Shown one piece after another: positions 24,729-38,700 of a DNA stretch of 64,000 nucleotides. The position numbers and the translations under genes were made by a program. Position 1 is the stretch's first letter, and every line of letters begins with the position of its first letter. The stretch lies in NCBI GenBank assembly GCA_905250075.1, contig CAJNOP010000411.1:62001-126000 (forward strand), given 5' to 3'. Source of the stretch: Rotaria sp. Silwood1 (taxonomy: Eukaryota > Rotifera > Eurotatoria > Philodinida > Philodinidae). The notes beneath the pieces were generated by a model. It saw only the letters and a program-made list of their open reading frames with translations. It was not told the origin of the DNA and ran no database searches.

Positions 24729-26668
24729 AGAAAAGAAATTATAAAAGCAAAAAAGAAAATCTGTAAAAAAAAAAAAAAAAACAAATTTATATTTCTACCC
24801 GCCCGTAGAAAAAAATTTTTTTTTGGTGTACGAACTTATAAATAATAAGAATGAGTCAGATTTATATTGATTGTATATCAATGCCTTCGAAAAGATTTTA
24901 TTTAATTAAAAAAAAAGAAGAATTCATATTTATTCTTTAGAATATAAAATCAAAAACAAAAAAAATATGATTTTTTATATTAAATCTATTTATATATACA
25001 CTTTCAAATCTATGATAGACGTCGCTCTAATTCAGTATTTTCTCTCTCTCTCTTTAATAATAACGAGAAATTAATAGCTTGAATATTTTTTTTTTCTTTT
25101 GTAATGATCGTTATGTACTTGTCGTTTTTCCCATCAAAAACAATTGATATGTAGACATTTTTCAAGAGGAAAAAGATCGATTCAAAATGACATCACATTC
25201 AATAATCTCACAATTCTTTTCTTCAACTAATGAAGCTTGCCAGTTAGAAAATACAGAAGAAGAAAAAAAAAAAAGCGTATCAAAATTGATCGATGAGGAA
25301 ATATTCACTCCTGTTGTGTGTATGTATGCATTATTACGAAATTGAAGTGTATAAACGCGTGTGACGAACACGGAAACATTATAATTGTAGACTTATGATG
25401 CATACATATATATTTCGTTTTTTTTTTTTTTTCTCATTTCTTAAAAGATCAAATTTCGATTTAATCATGTCAAAAATAAAATAATCTATACAATCATTAG
25501 CAAATATATATTGAATTCTAGTAAAAAAAAAGTGCGAGATTTAATGATTATGATCAAAAATCAAAATTTATAGAAGTCTATTCGAAAATTTCTATATTCT
25601 CTAAGGCAAAAAACAAAAGTTTCGCCATTACTGCTTTGTTATTATTATAGAAATAGTCAATAGATATACTAAAATAATTGAAATTCTCATTGTTTTTTGC
25701 ATAAAATTATGATATCATCGTTCTATATCAATGTCAGTTAATTCTTCAAGCTATTATTAATCTTATTATCAATAGGATTCATATAATAATAATAATTTTT
25801 TTGTTGTTTTGTAATGTTAATATCAAAAACAAAACAAAATATGTATTATGCTTTAAAATACTAATTTATTTATTTGTTTTTCTCTATCTCGTTGTTTCTA
25901 TCTAAATACATTTCATGGCTATGAAACTATAACACACAAAAAAAAAAGTAAATCAATTTGTTATAATATTAATTACTAAACATTTCTATATAAAAATTTA
26001 AAATTCTATTCGAACTCCTCAAAACTATCTCACCCCCCCCCCCCCCCCCCCCCCCCCCCGCCGCAAAAAGAAAAGAAAATATTTTTATTGGGTACATAAA
26101 TGTTCTTATTATTACCCATAGGTAAAGTAACAATTTCAGCACAAGGTAATACATAATAAATAGCTATTATAAGTATAACAAAAGAAAAACAAATAAATCG
26201 ACATGTATACTAATTTTCTCTCGACATTGTTTAGTTTTTCAAAAGACGAAGAGAGAGAGAGAGAAAAAAGAGACGAAAGAAATATAATGTGTTTGCAAAT
26301 CGATACTATTATGTGAAGGTAGTCACGGTATAGTGAGTATTCTCTTTTTCTTCGGCTCATTTATTTAATTTGCCCTCGTCGAACAAACAGATTGGTAGTC
26401 ACTAGTAAGAGAGAGAGAAAATTTCCTATTGGTTTATATGTTATTTTTTTTTTTTGTGCGCTATATGTGCAAGTAATGTTAGGTTTTCTTTTTTTTTCTT
26501 TTGCTTTCTCTTTCTTTCTCTTTCTCTCTTTCTCTTTACAATAAAAGAAAGCATACATCCGATTTGCTCTTACTGTTGTTCGACATGCATTTTTACATGC
26601 TAAAAAACATCGAATAGATATACCATTCTTTTTCTTATTTCGGTTTTTAGAAAATTTACAAATATACA
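24729..26668. other. Divergent spacer upstream of nucleoplasmin and Iroquois genes
   Basis: About 1.9 kb lies between two divergent starts and must contain both promoters. It holds (TC)n tracts at about 25039-25053, GA repeats near 26250-26265, a poly-C run at 26033-26059 and a pyrimidine-rich CTTT stretch at 26486-26538. The last lies just upstream of the Irx ATG and is probably promoter or 5' UTR. No gene is supported inside. Confidence 0.5.
26033..26059. repeat. 27-base poly-C homopolymer
   Basis: An unbroken run of 27 cytosines in very AT-rich DNA, so 27 guanines on the minus strand. It could form a G-quadruplex or i-motif. The exact length may be affected by sequencing. Confidence 0.9.
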
Positions 26669-27873
26669 ATGAGTTCAATAACAAATAATTCTGTAGAAAT
26701 ATCATCATTTTATCCTCATCTTTCAATGATGCCATCATTAATTAATAATATTCCTAAATTACCACCAAATATATATCGACCAAATTCATGGATGGATCTA
26801 TCAATGCAACCATATTTTTATTATAATATAGCGTTAGTAAAATAAAAATAAAAGGAAAATAATTTTACTTATTCTTGTCTTTTTTTTTTAGTGTCAATGA
26901 TCCTAATCATAAACGAAAAAATGCTACACGCGAAACAACGGGTACGTTAATGACAAACGTGTTTATTCCCATAAGTCAATATCATCATTATTATTTATTT
27001 CTCATCATCATCATCTAAAGAAGTTAAAAAAAAAAAAGAAAACGAGTCCCGCTTGATGACAGAAGAAAAAAAAAGACGTGACTAAGCAAAAAAATCTCAT
27101 CTCGTTTGATATGCAGATCGATTGCATACGTTACATTCCTCTAGTGTGTGTGTGTGTCTTGCTTTTCCATAGTATATATATAAAGAGAAAAACGCATTAA
27201 AAAACATTGATTAAATTCCTTTGAGCCTTTTTAAGTGGATGGGATCATTTCTTTTTTTTTATTCATTTAAGCTACACTTAAAGCATGGTTATATGAACAT
27301 CGAAAAAATCCATATCCAACAAAGAATGAAAAAATGATTTTAGCTATGGTTACAAAAATGACATTAACACAAGTTTCAACATGGTTTGCTAATGCACGAC
27401 GACGTTTAAAAAAAGAAAATAAACTTCATCGTACAACAAATAATAGTAAAAGTGAAGAAGATGAAGATGATGTTGATGATGATGATGATGATGATGAAGA
27501 AGAAGATGAAAATGAGAATGATAATGAATCTCATAATATTCAACAAGAACAGACAATTCAAAATACAAATAATTTAAAACGAAAACTTGATGATAATAAT
27601 GATACAAATACATTTTCAACACCATTACCACCACCTAAAACTCGACCTAAAATATGGTCTATTGTTGATGTTGTTCAATCGAATGAAACAAAAACAACAA
27701 ATTCATCATCATCATCATCATCAAATATAATACATCCATATATAACACCTTCTATACCATATTTATTATATCCACCATCATCAACAAGTTCACCATCACG
27801 TTCATCTGAACATTCAACTAATTCATTATCATCACCAATATCATCATCAGCTAGTTGTTCACCGACAAAATAA
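26669..27873 (+). CDS. Iroquois-class (Irx) TALE homeobox transcription factor
   Basis: A nuclear DNA-binding regulator of patterning. Three exons, 26669-26832, 26892-26941 and 27272-27873, give 271 residues with GT-AG introns. The homeodomain spans about residues 59-122: NATRETTATLKAWL, then the three-residue-extended loop [12 protein letters not shown] that defines TALE proteins, and recognition helix [17 protein letters not shown]. These are near-identical to Irx proteins of other animals. An acidic run (about 135-165) and an IRO-box-like segment (KIWSIVDVV, about 205) follow, another Iroquois hallmark. The tail is Ser/Pro-rich. The homeodomain is split by an intron near its start. The ATG at 26669 is the first in frame and lies before a conserved FYPHLSMMP-like stretch. 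The protein is shorter than vertebrate IRX (usually over 400 residues). Confidence 0.94.
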
Positions 27874-30800
27874 GAATTCAAAAAACTCAAAAAACAGAAC
27901 ATAAACTTTTTTTTCTTTTCTTTTCTTTTTTTGTATTTTGTTGTGAAAAATATAAATGTATATTAATACGATCTTAAAAGTCAAAAGATCATATTCACCA
28001 AAAAAAAAAAAGTGTCAAATTAACGTGTGTGCTTCACACACATTGGATAAAGATTTTTTTTTTTTGTTTTGTTTTCTTGACTAGTCAAGTGTCTAATAGC
28101 TGTCCATTAGTTTGTTTCATGTCTTTACTCTCTTCATATGAGAGATTTTTATATTCGATAAGTCGATACACACAACACCTTTTCTTTTTTTTCAATGTTT
28201 GTCTCTTATCATCTATATCGATGCATAAGATCAATGGTGGTGGTGGTGGTAAACAAAATTGAAATATTCTTTTCTTTTTGTGTTTTCTATAAAGAAAAGT
28301 CAATGTATTTAAACTTCAATGATGAGTTTTATTCTTTTGATCTTCTTCTCTTCATATAATTGATATTTCACACTAATAATTATTCACTGAATGATATGAT
28401 GACCATCACCTATCTTACAGCTGCTACATATATATTGTTGTTATTGATAATGATGATAGTGTTTTTTTTTTTTTAATACAAGCAAAAGAAAAATAATAAT
28501 AAATTATAATTTGATCAGACCATAGAAATTTCTTCTTTTTTTTTTATATTTGCCTACAGTCTAAATACACCTTTTCTCTCTCTTTTCTTCTTCTTCATTG
28601 ACATATGTTAAACACGATGTTTAATACACTTTGAATGGCAACAGCAGTAAGAAGAAGCAAACAAAAGAAGAAATACTGTTGAATTGTACCATATTGAAAT
28701 AAAATATGCTAATCAATCATAGTGATGCTGTAGAAAAAAAGTCAACACGCATATGCACCCTCACATACATCGATCCAACGAGAGCACATTATTATGAATA
28801 AAAAAAAAAAAAAAAGAAAAACTCAAGTGTGATGATGAAGATGATCATAGGTCGTCATTGTTGTTCTTTTATTTCTGTTTGATGTTGATTGGCATGTTTC
28901 TTTTTTTCTTAACACGATAATTATAGAGTATCATCAGTGAACACGTCAAATATTTATCGATATTTGCTTTTCGAATAGACAAAATGAATAGTGATCTAAC
29001 TCAACGTTGAGATGATGACGCCTGTTCGCGTGCTCTTCTGATAACCATCGGTCTATATCTGGTGCACGCCTTAACTCTATCTTTCTCTCTCTCTCTCTCC
29101 TACTCTCGCGCGCGCGCTTCTCTTGTCGCATATAAAAGTATTAGTTAGAAGGGCGAGTTTAATGATGGATATGTTCAATGAAGAATGAATCTAGTACGAA
29201 AGACGATGAGTTGTGACACGCTCAAGTGATAACAATCATTGTCATTATTTCGTTTTTTTTTTTTCGACATAAGACAAAAAATATGAATATATATATGAGA
29301 GTCGTTAAGGCGTTTTGATCGATGACTATAATGATGAAAAAGCTTGTTGACAATGTCTGAAACTTTTTTTTTTTTTTCGTTTTTTTTTTCTTTGCTTTAT
29401 ATAGAAAAATTATTTAATATAAATTATACAAAGACTCCTCCATCCTGCATTTTTCTTTTTTTGTTTCTTCTTCTAGGCCACTTATCATTACAATCATCGA
29501 TCAATCGTTTCGATTAATAGCCGGCAGCAATTGAAAAGATTACATCTCGGGTTTTTTTCTCTCTCTCTTACTCAGACTTGAATGTCTGTCTGTTTTCTAA
29601 AGAAGATGCAGAATAACTAACAACAACAAAAAAAAGAAAAGGATCAGTCTGTTCCATGTCTCGTCTAGGGAAATCAACCAATCGACATGGCAAGTTGCCT
29701 TCCTATATTTCTATATATACACATGCAAAATAACAAAATCTATTCGTTTTTTCACCTGTCTATCATTCATATACAAAAAGAAAGAACAATTGAACTTCTA
29801 ATCGGATTTAAGTTACCCGTGCATGTCAACAAACATTGGTTATATCTACACAAGTGTATGTATATATACACGAGAAAGTGTACAGGTAAAAATTATACGC
29901 CTTTCTCATATCATACATAAAGATGATGATGATGATGATTATGTTTTCTCTTTTATTTATATGAATATGCATATGCATATACATATATATTAAACGACAG
30001 GTCTAATCGAGCACGAATCAAGAACGATAGTATGTCGTTAACGATTAATAGCGAATAAGATTTGTATAGAAAATAATCACTTTATACAATGTGTATACAA
30101 TCAAATCGATGAAGGTTAACTTTTGTCACCTTAAATATAATAACAATATGTTTTTTTTTTAGTGGATTATCATATACAATGAATAAATAAAAGATAAATT
30201 ACAATTGATAAAAACTAAAAAGAACAGAAAGAAATATGAACAAAATCAAATAGAATTTAATAAGTATTGATATTCTATAATTAAATAGAAATGAAATTTT
30301 TTTTTGTTAAAAGAAAAATTATTATTATAGTTATACATTGAGTTTTTTTTTTTTTTATACGTCACTGATTTTGATAAGTTGTCAAATACATATTGTATTA
30401 TTTTGATTTGTATTAATATGAAATGATAGTTGACTTCGAGTTTTTTTTTACATACGCTTTGATCTTAATGTTTAGTTATTTACATTATGAATCTTGTAAT
30501 ATTATAATGTTTATAAATAAGTATATGATTAATTTGAAACAAGATAAAAATATATTCATAGATTAGTTTAAAAATAAACACATACATACACAAACAAAAA
30601 CCTATGAACATTTTTAAAGTGTTGATAATGTTCTTAATACAATATAAAAAGTATATTGATTTGAAATTTATACGAAAGTCATGATTATGTGTCTATACAT
30701 GTACTTGATAAAATATCCAAACTCTTATGGCGTTTACATTAATCAACATAGTTAATAGAAAAAACAATTTTTTTCAATAGATGAATATGAAAGAATTTTT

Positions 30801-31278
30801 GTTTCTTGATACTTGACATTCTTAAATGAAATTGATTTATAATATGAATTATATAATCTTAATGAACAAAATTTAAATGGTATAATTTAGTCGATCAAAA
30901 GCAAATATCATTTTGATCATATGCTTAAAATTTTTTTTTTTTTTTTGTTCTTTAAAATAATATTGTCATAATAAATATTTTTCATAATATGGATATTAGT
31001 ATTTAGAATGTAAAAACAAAATTTGTTAAGTTTCACAAAAAAAAAAAGATTATGTTTAATTTTAAGTGATTTGATAGTAATTCATCATAGTCAATGAGAA
31101 TAACGTATCAATCATTCTTATCACATTGATAATTGTTTGCAACTTATTTTTTTGTCATCAAGATTAGAAATGAAACATGTAATTTCTTATAAGTCTTATT
31201 TTATTCAAATTAATAGAAGATATATTTTTCTCAAAAATTTTTTAAATTTAACAATTCTGAGAATTATAAAAATTATAT
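27874..31278. other. Intergenic region 3' of the Irx gene
   Basis: About 3.4 kb with the Irx 3' UTR, GT/CT microsatellites (for example CT repeats with GCGCGCGC near 29083-29117) and a GAT repeat near 29922-29938. Short open frames at 28029-28303, 28946-29131 and 29687-29920 lack motifs or splice support. Developmental genes often keep enhancers in such flanks, but none can be shown from one sequence. Confidence 0.5.
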
Positions 31279-31711
31279 CTATCTCGAAACCAAAAGTTCG
31301 TAGAACCTTGTCGGATAAGGTAATCTATTCAGAAATAACAAAAACTAAATATACCATGTTGTAGAGCTTTTTGAGATGCATCGAATGGTATATATTTTCA
31401 TAAGACTTTGAAGGAACTATAGAGTCAATTTACTGATAGACGACCGGAGATGCTACATATATGAGATTGTAGTCCGTCAAAAACTCTGTACTTTCGACTA
31501 ATCCCAAGGACAGTAACCTATCATACTTAGGTGAGGGTGCATAGTCGTCTATCAGTAAATTCCTTCAAAATCTTATGAAAACATATACCATTCGATGCAT
31601 CTCAAAAAGCTCTATAACATGGTATATTTAGTTTTTTTATTTCTGAATAGGTTATCTTATCCGACAAGGTTCTTTAAACACCCGTTCTACGAACTTTTAG
31701 TTTGCCCTAAG
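31279..31711. mobile_element. Long palindromic MITE, TA-flanked family (long copy)
   Basis: The left arm runs inward from CCAAAAGTTCGTAGAACCTT through CCATGTTGTAGAGCTTTTTG to a segment reading AATTTACTGATAGACGAC. The right arm returns the same sequence inverted and ends ACTTTTAGTTTGCCCTAAG followed by TA. Arms are about 170-200 bases; the left extreme end is diverged. It shares its outer arm with the element at 50680-50849. A TA flank suggests a Tc1/mariner-type integration, which is inference. Confidence 0.85.
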
Positions 31712-31816
31712 TATTAATAATAGTATATGTGTAAATCAGTTAATTTATGATTAATGAGAAATTATTTTAATTTTATTATTTTTTTAATAACAAAAAAAGA
31801 AAAGAAAAGAAATCTA

Positions 31817-32524
31817 TTATTTAACTTTATAATTAATATTATCAGTTATTAATAATTTTGAATGATTATTATCAATCCATTCATCAGTTTCGTCCCATAT
31901 ATAAATTAAACTAATAATCATAATAATAGATAATAATAATAAATCTAATATTAAAAAAAATCGAATAGAAAATATAATTGATCGAAATATTGGTGCACAT
32001 GTTTTAATTATATTCCATTGTTGTTTTTTCATTTCATTTTCTTCAATTATATTTTTACATGTAGGAAATAAAATAAAATAATCTCTTTCATTAACTGAAT
32101 CAAATAATATTTCTTCTTGAATTCGACAACATTTATAATGATTTAATGTATTCGATAATAAACTTATATTTCGATCATTATTCATTATATTTATTGTTAA
32201 TAAATTCATTATACGATAATATATATTAAACATATAAATAATATAAATAATACATGTAGCAAAAGTTAATAAAGGTAAAAAAATGATTAATATATATTTT
32301 AATTTTTGATAATATCCACGATAATTATATATAATAAGATTTATAATAGAACAAATTATATTAAATATTAATATTATAATAAATATTTTTGACCATGTTT
32401 GAATAATAAAAAATGTACGTGTTAATAAACTTGTTAATATAACAAAATACCATAAGAAAATTCTTATATATGTTAAAAATTTAATTAATGAAATATTTGA
32501 CATTATTATCAAAAAATTTATCAC
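31817..32524 (-). CDS. Tetraspanin-like four-pass membrane protein
   Basis: A single-exon frame of 235 residues (or 228 if it starts at the second methionine, 32503). It has hydrophobic segments at roughly residues 18-38, 45-67, 79-103 and 182-212, so four membrane passes with a large loop between the third and fourth. That loop carries a CC pair (NHYKCCRIQEE) and two further cysteines (FPTCKN, IKTCAP). This spacing resembles the large extracellular loop of tetraspanins, although the usual CCG glycine is replaced by arginine. It is rich in I/L/N, like other AT-rich coding sequence here. No closer identity is recognised; a divergent orphan tetraspanin is the best reading. It lies 257 bases downstream of the gene ending at 32781, same strand. 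Confidence 0.6.
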   Translation of the reverse strand: MINFLIIMSNISLIKFLTYIRIFLWYFVILTSLLTRTFFIIQTWSKIFIIILIFNIICSIINLIIYNYRGYYQKLKYILIIFLPLLTFATCIIYIIYMFNIYYRIMNLLTINIMNNDRNISLLSNTLNHYKCCRIQEEILFDSVNERDYFILFPTCKNIIEENEMKKQQWNIIKTCAPIFRSIIFSIRFFLILDLLLLSIIMIISLIYIWDETDEWIDNNHSKLLITDNINYKVK

Positions 32525-32780
32525 AAAAAAAATACGAGACGAATTCTAAAAAAAGAAATAATAAGATTATCTAATTTATATAAATGACTACTTTTTATTT
32601 TAAATATGTTCTATTGTTTCTATTAAAAACAGTATAACATATAATTCTTTTAAAATAAATAGTAGTTAATAATCATTAAATATGAATGAAATTAACAATA
32701 TAATAAATAAATTTTTTACATATATTTTTTTAGTAGTAAAAGCAGCATCTTACATAAAAGTATAACAATTTAATTGATGT

Positions 32781-35700
32781 TTATAACGATGAATTATTCC
32801 TAAGAAAATTAATTATTAATATTAGCAGAAGAAAAACAAAAAAAAAAAAGCAAATATAAATTAAACTTACGAATAAGAATATTGTTCAGTTTTTGGATCA
32901 AAAACAACAAGAGAAATGGTCGAACCTGGACCAATTGTATCTATAACAATCGTTTACAAAATAAACTTTATTAGAATTAAAGAATAAATTTTCATTGAAC
33001 AATTGCAAAATTATTATTTCATATTATTTTCAAATTTAACAATCAAATTAATTATGAAAACTATAATGTAGTTTTTTTTGTCCTATTAACACAGAATACA
33101 TTTCTATATAAACGAAAAATTATTAGATTAGCAATAAAAATTCATGAAATTTCTTAAAATAGATTTATATTAATCTACATTTTTGAAATTTTAAACATTG
33201 ATATTAATTCTTTGTATTAAACTACTAATACAACGAGGAAGAACTATGCGAATTCTATAGAATTAGAAGCGTGACCAGTTATCTAGTTGCTCGTAACCCG
33301 AAAAGTCATGCATTATCAGATAACGAAAAATTTGTGAGTTTATCACGAAAAGATTACGTTTTCACATATAACGATACGTTATATAAATTTTGATAAAATC
33401 TTGTCAACGTCAAACAAAATTGTGTTCCTATCTTATTTCTTCAACTAGACTAGTAAGTTTTTTTTGTCAATTATTGTACAAAGAAAACATGATGCTGTTC
33501 CAAGTCATATAAAAATAAGAACTATCGTAAACCCTTAGTTAGCTATGACAACACTATGTTTATTGTTCTTAGGATTTTGAAGAAAAACTTTGCTGAAATT
33601 TGATTGGGTAAAAAAAATTCTCTTCTAACCAATCAGATTTTAACAAAGGTTTTAGCATACCCCATTATCTAACGAAAAGACGAGTTTATGCTGAATTTTA
33701 TCTGGACTAAATATTGTGTAACGAGAATTCCTAAACTCAAAGAATGTTCAGTGACTGATTTTTATAATTGCTAATTTTTAACTTCACTTCCTTGGTTCTA
33801 CTGGTTAGAATCATTTCAGAATCTGACAATCAGTGATTTCCTCTAGTGAAATGATAAAGAATTTTTGTAACATATGCTATAGTAGAACAAAGATAACTAT
33901 GGTAGATTTTTTATAATTCTATTTATTCATAATTAATTGAAAATAAGCAAAATTGAGAAAGATTTACATCAAGCAAACTATATATAAGAAGTTTTTAATG
34001 CCAAATGTTAAGTGCAGTATTTTTTTGATAGAAATGGATGCATCAAGGTTAACACACAATATTTGTGTATTAAAGAAATAATTCGTACACAAAACACAGA
34101 TAGGATTGTTAGTAAAATGTAAATCAAAAAAAGTTGACATAGAGTTTAAGTAGTCAAAACAAAAATCCTTTTGTATTTTATGACTTTTTCTTTTTTCGTT
34201 GTTATTCATGTCTTTTAATTTTCATAGCCTATTTATAACAAAAAATAATAAATAAATAAATAATATTATGCATAGACTTCTTTGTTTGACATCTTATGTA
34301 AATAATTTATGAGTTGTGATTCATTGTTTTCTCTCACGATGAAATTATTCAATAATGTCAATTTATTATGAATAGTTTTTACCTCTTCAAATTGAAGCTA
34401 AAATCATACTATATATAGAATCTATCATATATTTTTACATACCTGCTACAAAGACTTGAGGTATATCAGGTATCATATCAATTGAAAGTATAGGTACTCC
34501 AGGATGTAAAGCACGTTTTACGGGTCCAAAGGTTACTTCCCATGTATCTAAATTACCAATTTTTTGTGGAATATATAATGGAAAACGACAATAACCAAGT
34601 GTTTTTTGAGTAACAGCTAAGAAATATAAGATTAAAGTTTTCAAGAGAAAAATTCTACTCTCATACCATCCAATCGTTGATGGACAAGAACAAGCGCTTG
34701 AATACGAGTAGGTATTAATGATTGATGAGATTGTCGAATTGATACAATTAATTTATCATTTGGTATGTCAATTGTAATTTTCTGCCATTTATGTATTGTT
34801 TGTTGATTTTCTAAAAAAAATTTAATATATTCAATTAAATTAAAAAAAAAATTAAAATAATCTTTACATACGAATTATAGGAATTGATTTTGTTGAAATA
34901 ACACTTAATATTTCTACATCTTCATGTATTTGAATTTCAACAATTAATGATTTATAATTAAATTCTTGTTGAAAATCGTCTGTCTAAAACAAAACAAAAA
35001 AAAAGAAATTTTTTTATTAATTTAATTAATTAAAAAAATATTTTCAATATTACTATAGGTATAATTAAATTTAATGAAATATCTTTTATACCCATTGTTT
35101 CTAAATATGTTTTTTGTTTATTTGTTAAATATCGAATATTATTTAATGATTTCGATATATATAAACGTTGATTCATATCTGATATATATTTCGGATTATA
35201 ATTTTTAATAGCAAGATGAATAAAAGCTCGTTGAATATCTAATGTATGTAAAAGATATGGTTCATCAAGAAAAATTTTTCTCATATCATTATAATCTTTT
35301 GCATACATAAAACGATTACGTAATAAATATAATATAGTTATTGTTGCATATTTTATATAAATTATATTCCATTTTATCATAAAAAATTGATCCCATAAAT
35401 AAAGTACAGAATTACAATTAATTATACCAACAAACATCTTATCAAAAGAAAAGAATTTTTTTTTTAAATAATAAAATATAAGTGTATAACTTACTTGACT
35501 TATCCATTTTCGAAGAAATATAACTGGATCAGATATTAAATCATTTGTATATTGTATAGAATTATTATTTGATATATTTTCTAATGAAATAATTTCTTTA
35601 AAAAAATCCTATATGAACAAAAAAATTAATTTGTTTTATAAAATTGAATTTTACTATTAAAAAAAAAACAAAATAATATATACTTTTGGATTAATGTTTT

Positions 35701-38700
35701 TTTTACGTATATTTGATATTGATTTTAAATGTTCATAAAATTCTTGATCATTTGTAGATAAATCAATCATTATTTCATTTGCTATTGTATATATATTTGA
35801 CCATTGTAAAAAACAATGATGAATAAATAAATTAAAATGCATAGCAATAATATAAAGTTCTTCATCTAGATTATATGAAAAAATTTAATTTTTTTTTTTT
35901 AAATAAATAAATAAAATACTTTTATTTTCATTATTATTATAAGATAATTGAAATGGTAATAACCAATATATAAAATAAGGTTGATAATCTTTTCTATATG
36001 TATATAAAATATTTAAAATTTTAATTGTAAATCGTAAATGTTGTTCTTCAAGATATGGATGTAATGCATGAATTTTACTATATGTCTAAATTAAAAAAAA
36101 ATAATAATATTAATCTTCTATTCAGATTTTCTCTTCCGGAAGGACGAAGTCGATCTTCGAAGAGTCGCCATATTCACACCTGATAACAAATTAGCTCATT
36201 GATTTTCGAGGATGAAGGAAAATCTTATTCGAATAACTTATAATCGAACATTCTCAAGTGTGTGTGATCGCCTTTTTTGATCGAAACTGTACGCATAGAA
36301 CAGGCGTAGTTCATTGTGAAATAGAGCCTCTCGAGTTGGTCTCCAGTCGTTGAATACAAACAACCGAAAAAAAAGGATCTCGTATCTTGAGGGTGACTAT
36401 TCTATTCCGATTAGAAAATTTCATTAAGAGTATCAAAGTACCGTTTGACTAGATTCGAGTACGAAAATTTTAGATCCGACAGGCTTTATTGTGAAAGTTC
36501 TACTAACGCGGAAACCATCCGAGGTGTCAAAAAGCTTTTGAGCTGAAATTTTTCCCACAAGTAGGGGATGCATAGACTAGAAAAAGTCTAAAAGGATATG
36601 AGTCCAAGTTGGGATTTGACTGAGATATCGACTATTTACCATGATTTTACTATAGGATCCTACTTGTCCGATAAAATCAAAGTTTTGAATTTAGGCCTGA
36701 AACTTTGTCCACACCAAGGTCCCAATCAGACAAGCTTGCCTACAGAGTTTTAGAACTCTTGGATAGACTATCTCTGAGATATGAATCTGCCAAAATATCT
36801 ATGTGAAATATTATATCCATAAAAAAGCGTCTTTATGCTAACATACTAGTATCTCGGAGGTAGTCTATCCTAGAGTTCTGAAACTTTGTAGGCAAGCTTG
36901 TCTGATTGGGGCCTTGGTGTGAACAAAGTTTCAGGCCTAAATTCAAAACTTTGATTTTATCGGACAAGTATGATCCTATAGGAAAATTATGGTAAATAGT
37001 CGATATCTCAGTCAAATCCCAACTTGGGCTCATATCCTTTTAGGCTTTTTCTAGTCTATGCATTTCCTACTTGTGAACAAAATTTCAGCTCAAAAGCTTT
37101 TTGACACCTCGGGTGATTCCCTCGTAAGTTTTGTGATTCGCATCCGAAAATATCAGTATATGAAGAATGATTACCTTTCTTTTTTGTTTATTAGGAAGTT
37201 TTTATCATTCATATGTCAAAGAAGATCATACAAAAATCAATGAAACTTTTGCAATGGATTAATATCATCGAGAGCTTTATTTACGCAAAGTTTCAAATCG
37301 AACTTTGATTTTTATGGTGATATAAAGTAGATAACAGGTTTCAGTTTCTTAGTAATTTCATTATTCGAGTAAGAATAATTAAATTTATTAATTAGAAGAG
37401 ATATGATATTACTTTTTCTTGTTCTTAGATACTCTTTTAACATACATCATTGATGTATAAAATAAAATATACTTACTTCGATAACAGCATTTTCAATTAC
37501 ATTTGTTACTGGTGTATTTGATGGATTTTTTAATTTAAGTTCATGTTTTCCTCGTGTAACACCAGCAGCAAAATCACGTCTTGCTTGAAATTCAACAAAA
37601 TTCTGAAAAACAAAAACAAAGAAACACTTTTTTTTCTCCAAAATAAAAGATTCAACATACAAAATCATTTTCAAGTGGTTCCTTTTCAAATCGAAGTAAA
37701 CATTCTGTCCAAATAAATTGTCGAATTGTTAATGGTAATTGTTGACCAAATAATTTTTCTTTTATAAATATAATACGACGTAAATCACATTTAAGTAATG
37801 CAACAATAGATTTTGATATTATATTACTATATTGAGATGTCATAGGATGAGAAGTTGATGATAATTCTAATCAAACAAATATTCAAAAACTAATTTAATC
37901 GTTTAATTAAATAACTTATTAGTAGATTAAAATTTTGTTATTCAAATCACTTGACAATATCGTACGAATGAAATACAAATACGATTTATGAGTAAAATAT
38001 AAGCTCAAAAGTAAAAATTTTAATTCATAGCAATGATTGATATGGAGAAGTAGATAGTCTAACTGAAAACTAAATATTTTCTTTTGAGAAATACGAACCA
38101 TTAATGATTGGTAATTTTTTTGAATTAATTTGTGAATCTCGAAGAATTGCACGAAATTTTGATTGACTAATTAATTCATATTGATTTTTTGTTTTATTTA
38201 TTTCTTGTAATTTTTTTTCTTCTTCTTCTTCTTGTTTCATTATTTCTTCTTTATGTTGTATTTGATATAAATAACGTTCAAATGATTTACATACTATTTC
38301 ATATGTATATTCAAGAAAATTTTTCATATCATTTGATAATCGATTAGTACTAAAAGATTAAATATATAGTCTCGAACGAAAATAGTTGCCATCTATGAAG
38401 TTCTACTATTCAGCTAATATTTTGAGTGCATGCAAATGACTATAAGCTCCTATTTTCAAGAACCAATTGGGTTCTAAAAGGTTTAAAGCTGCAAGATTGA
38501 ATGAAATCAAGTTACCACTACGACATGGATTTACGATCTCAGAACAAGCTTATTAGTAAGATCTTGTATATGTACCACAGACTTTTGTGATAATATTTTT
38601 ACCAGAAGAAAAAAGATGTGTGAATCATAACTCCAGCACATGTAAACTGATGTTTGCGAACAGAAAATTATTGTCTCACAAATAACACACTCAAAGTATC

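Noticed and set aside
27389-27902. Minus-strand open frames across the Irx gene
   Set aside because: They are antisense shadows of the acidic (GAT/GAA) and serine (TCA) repeats in Irx exon 3.
36833-37243. Open frames on both strands near 37 kb
   Set aside because: They are translations of the arms of foldback copy C.
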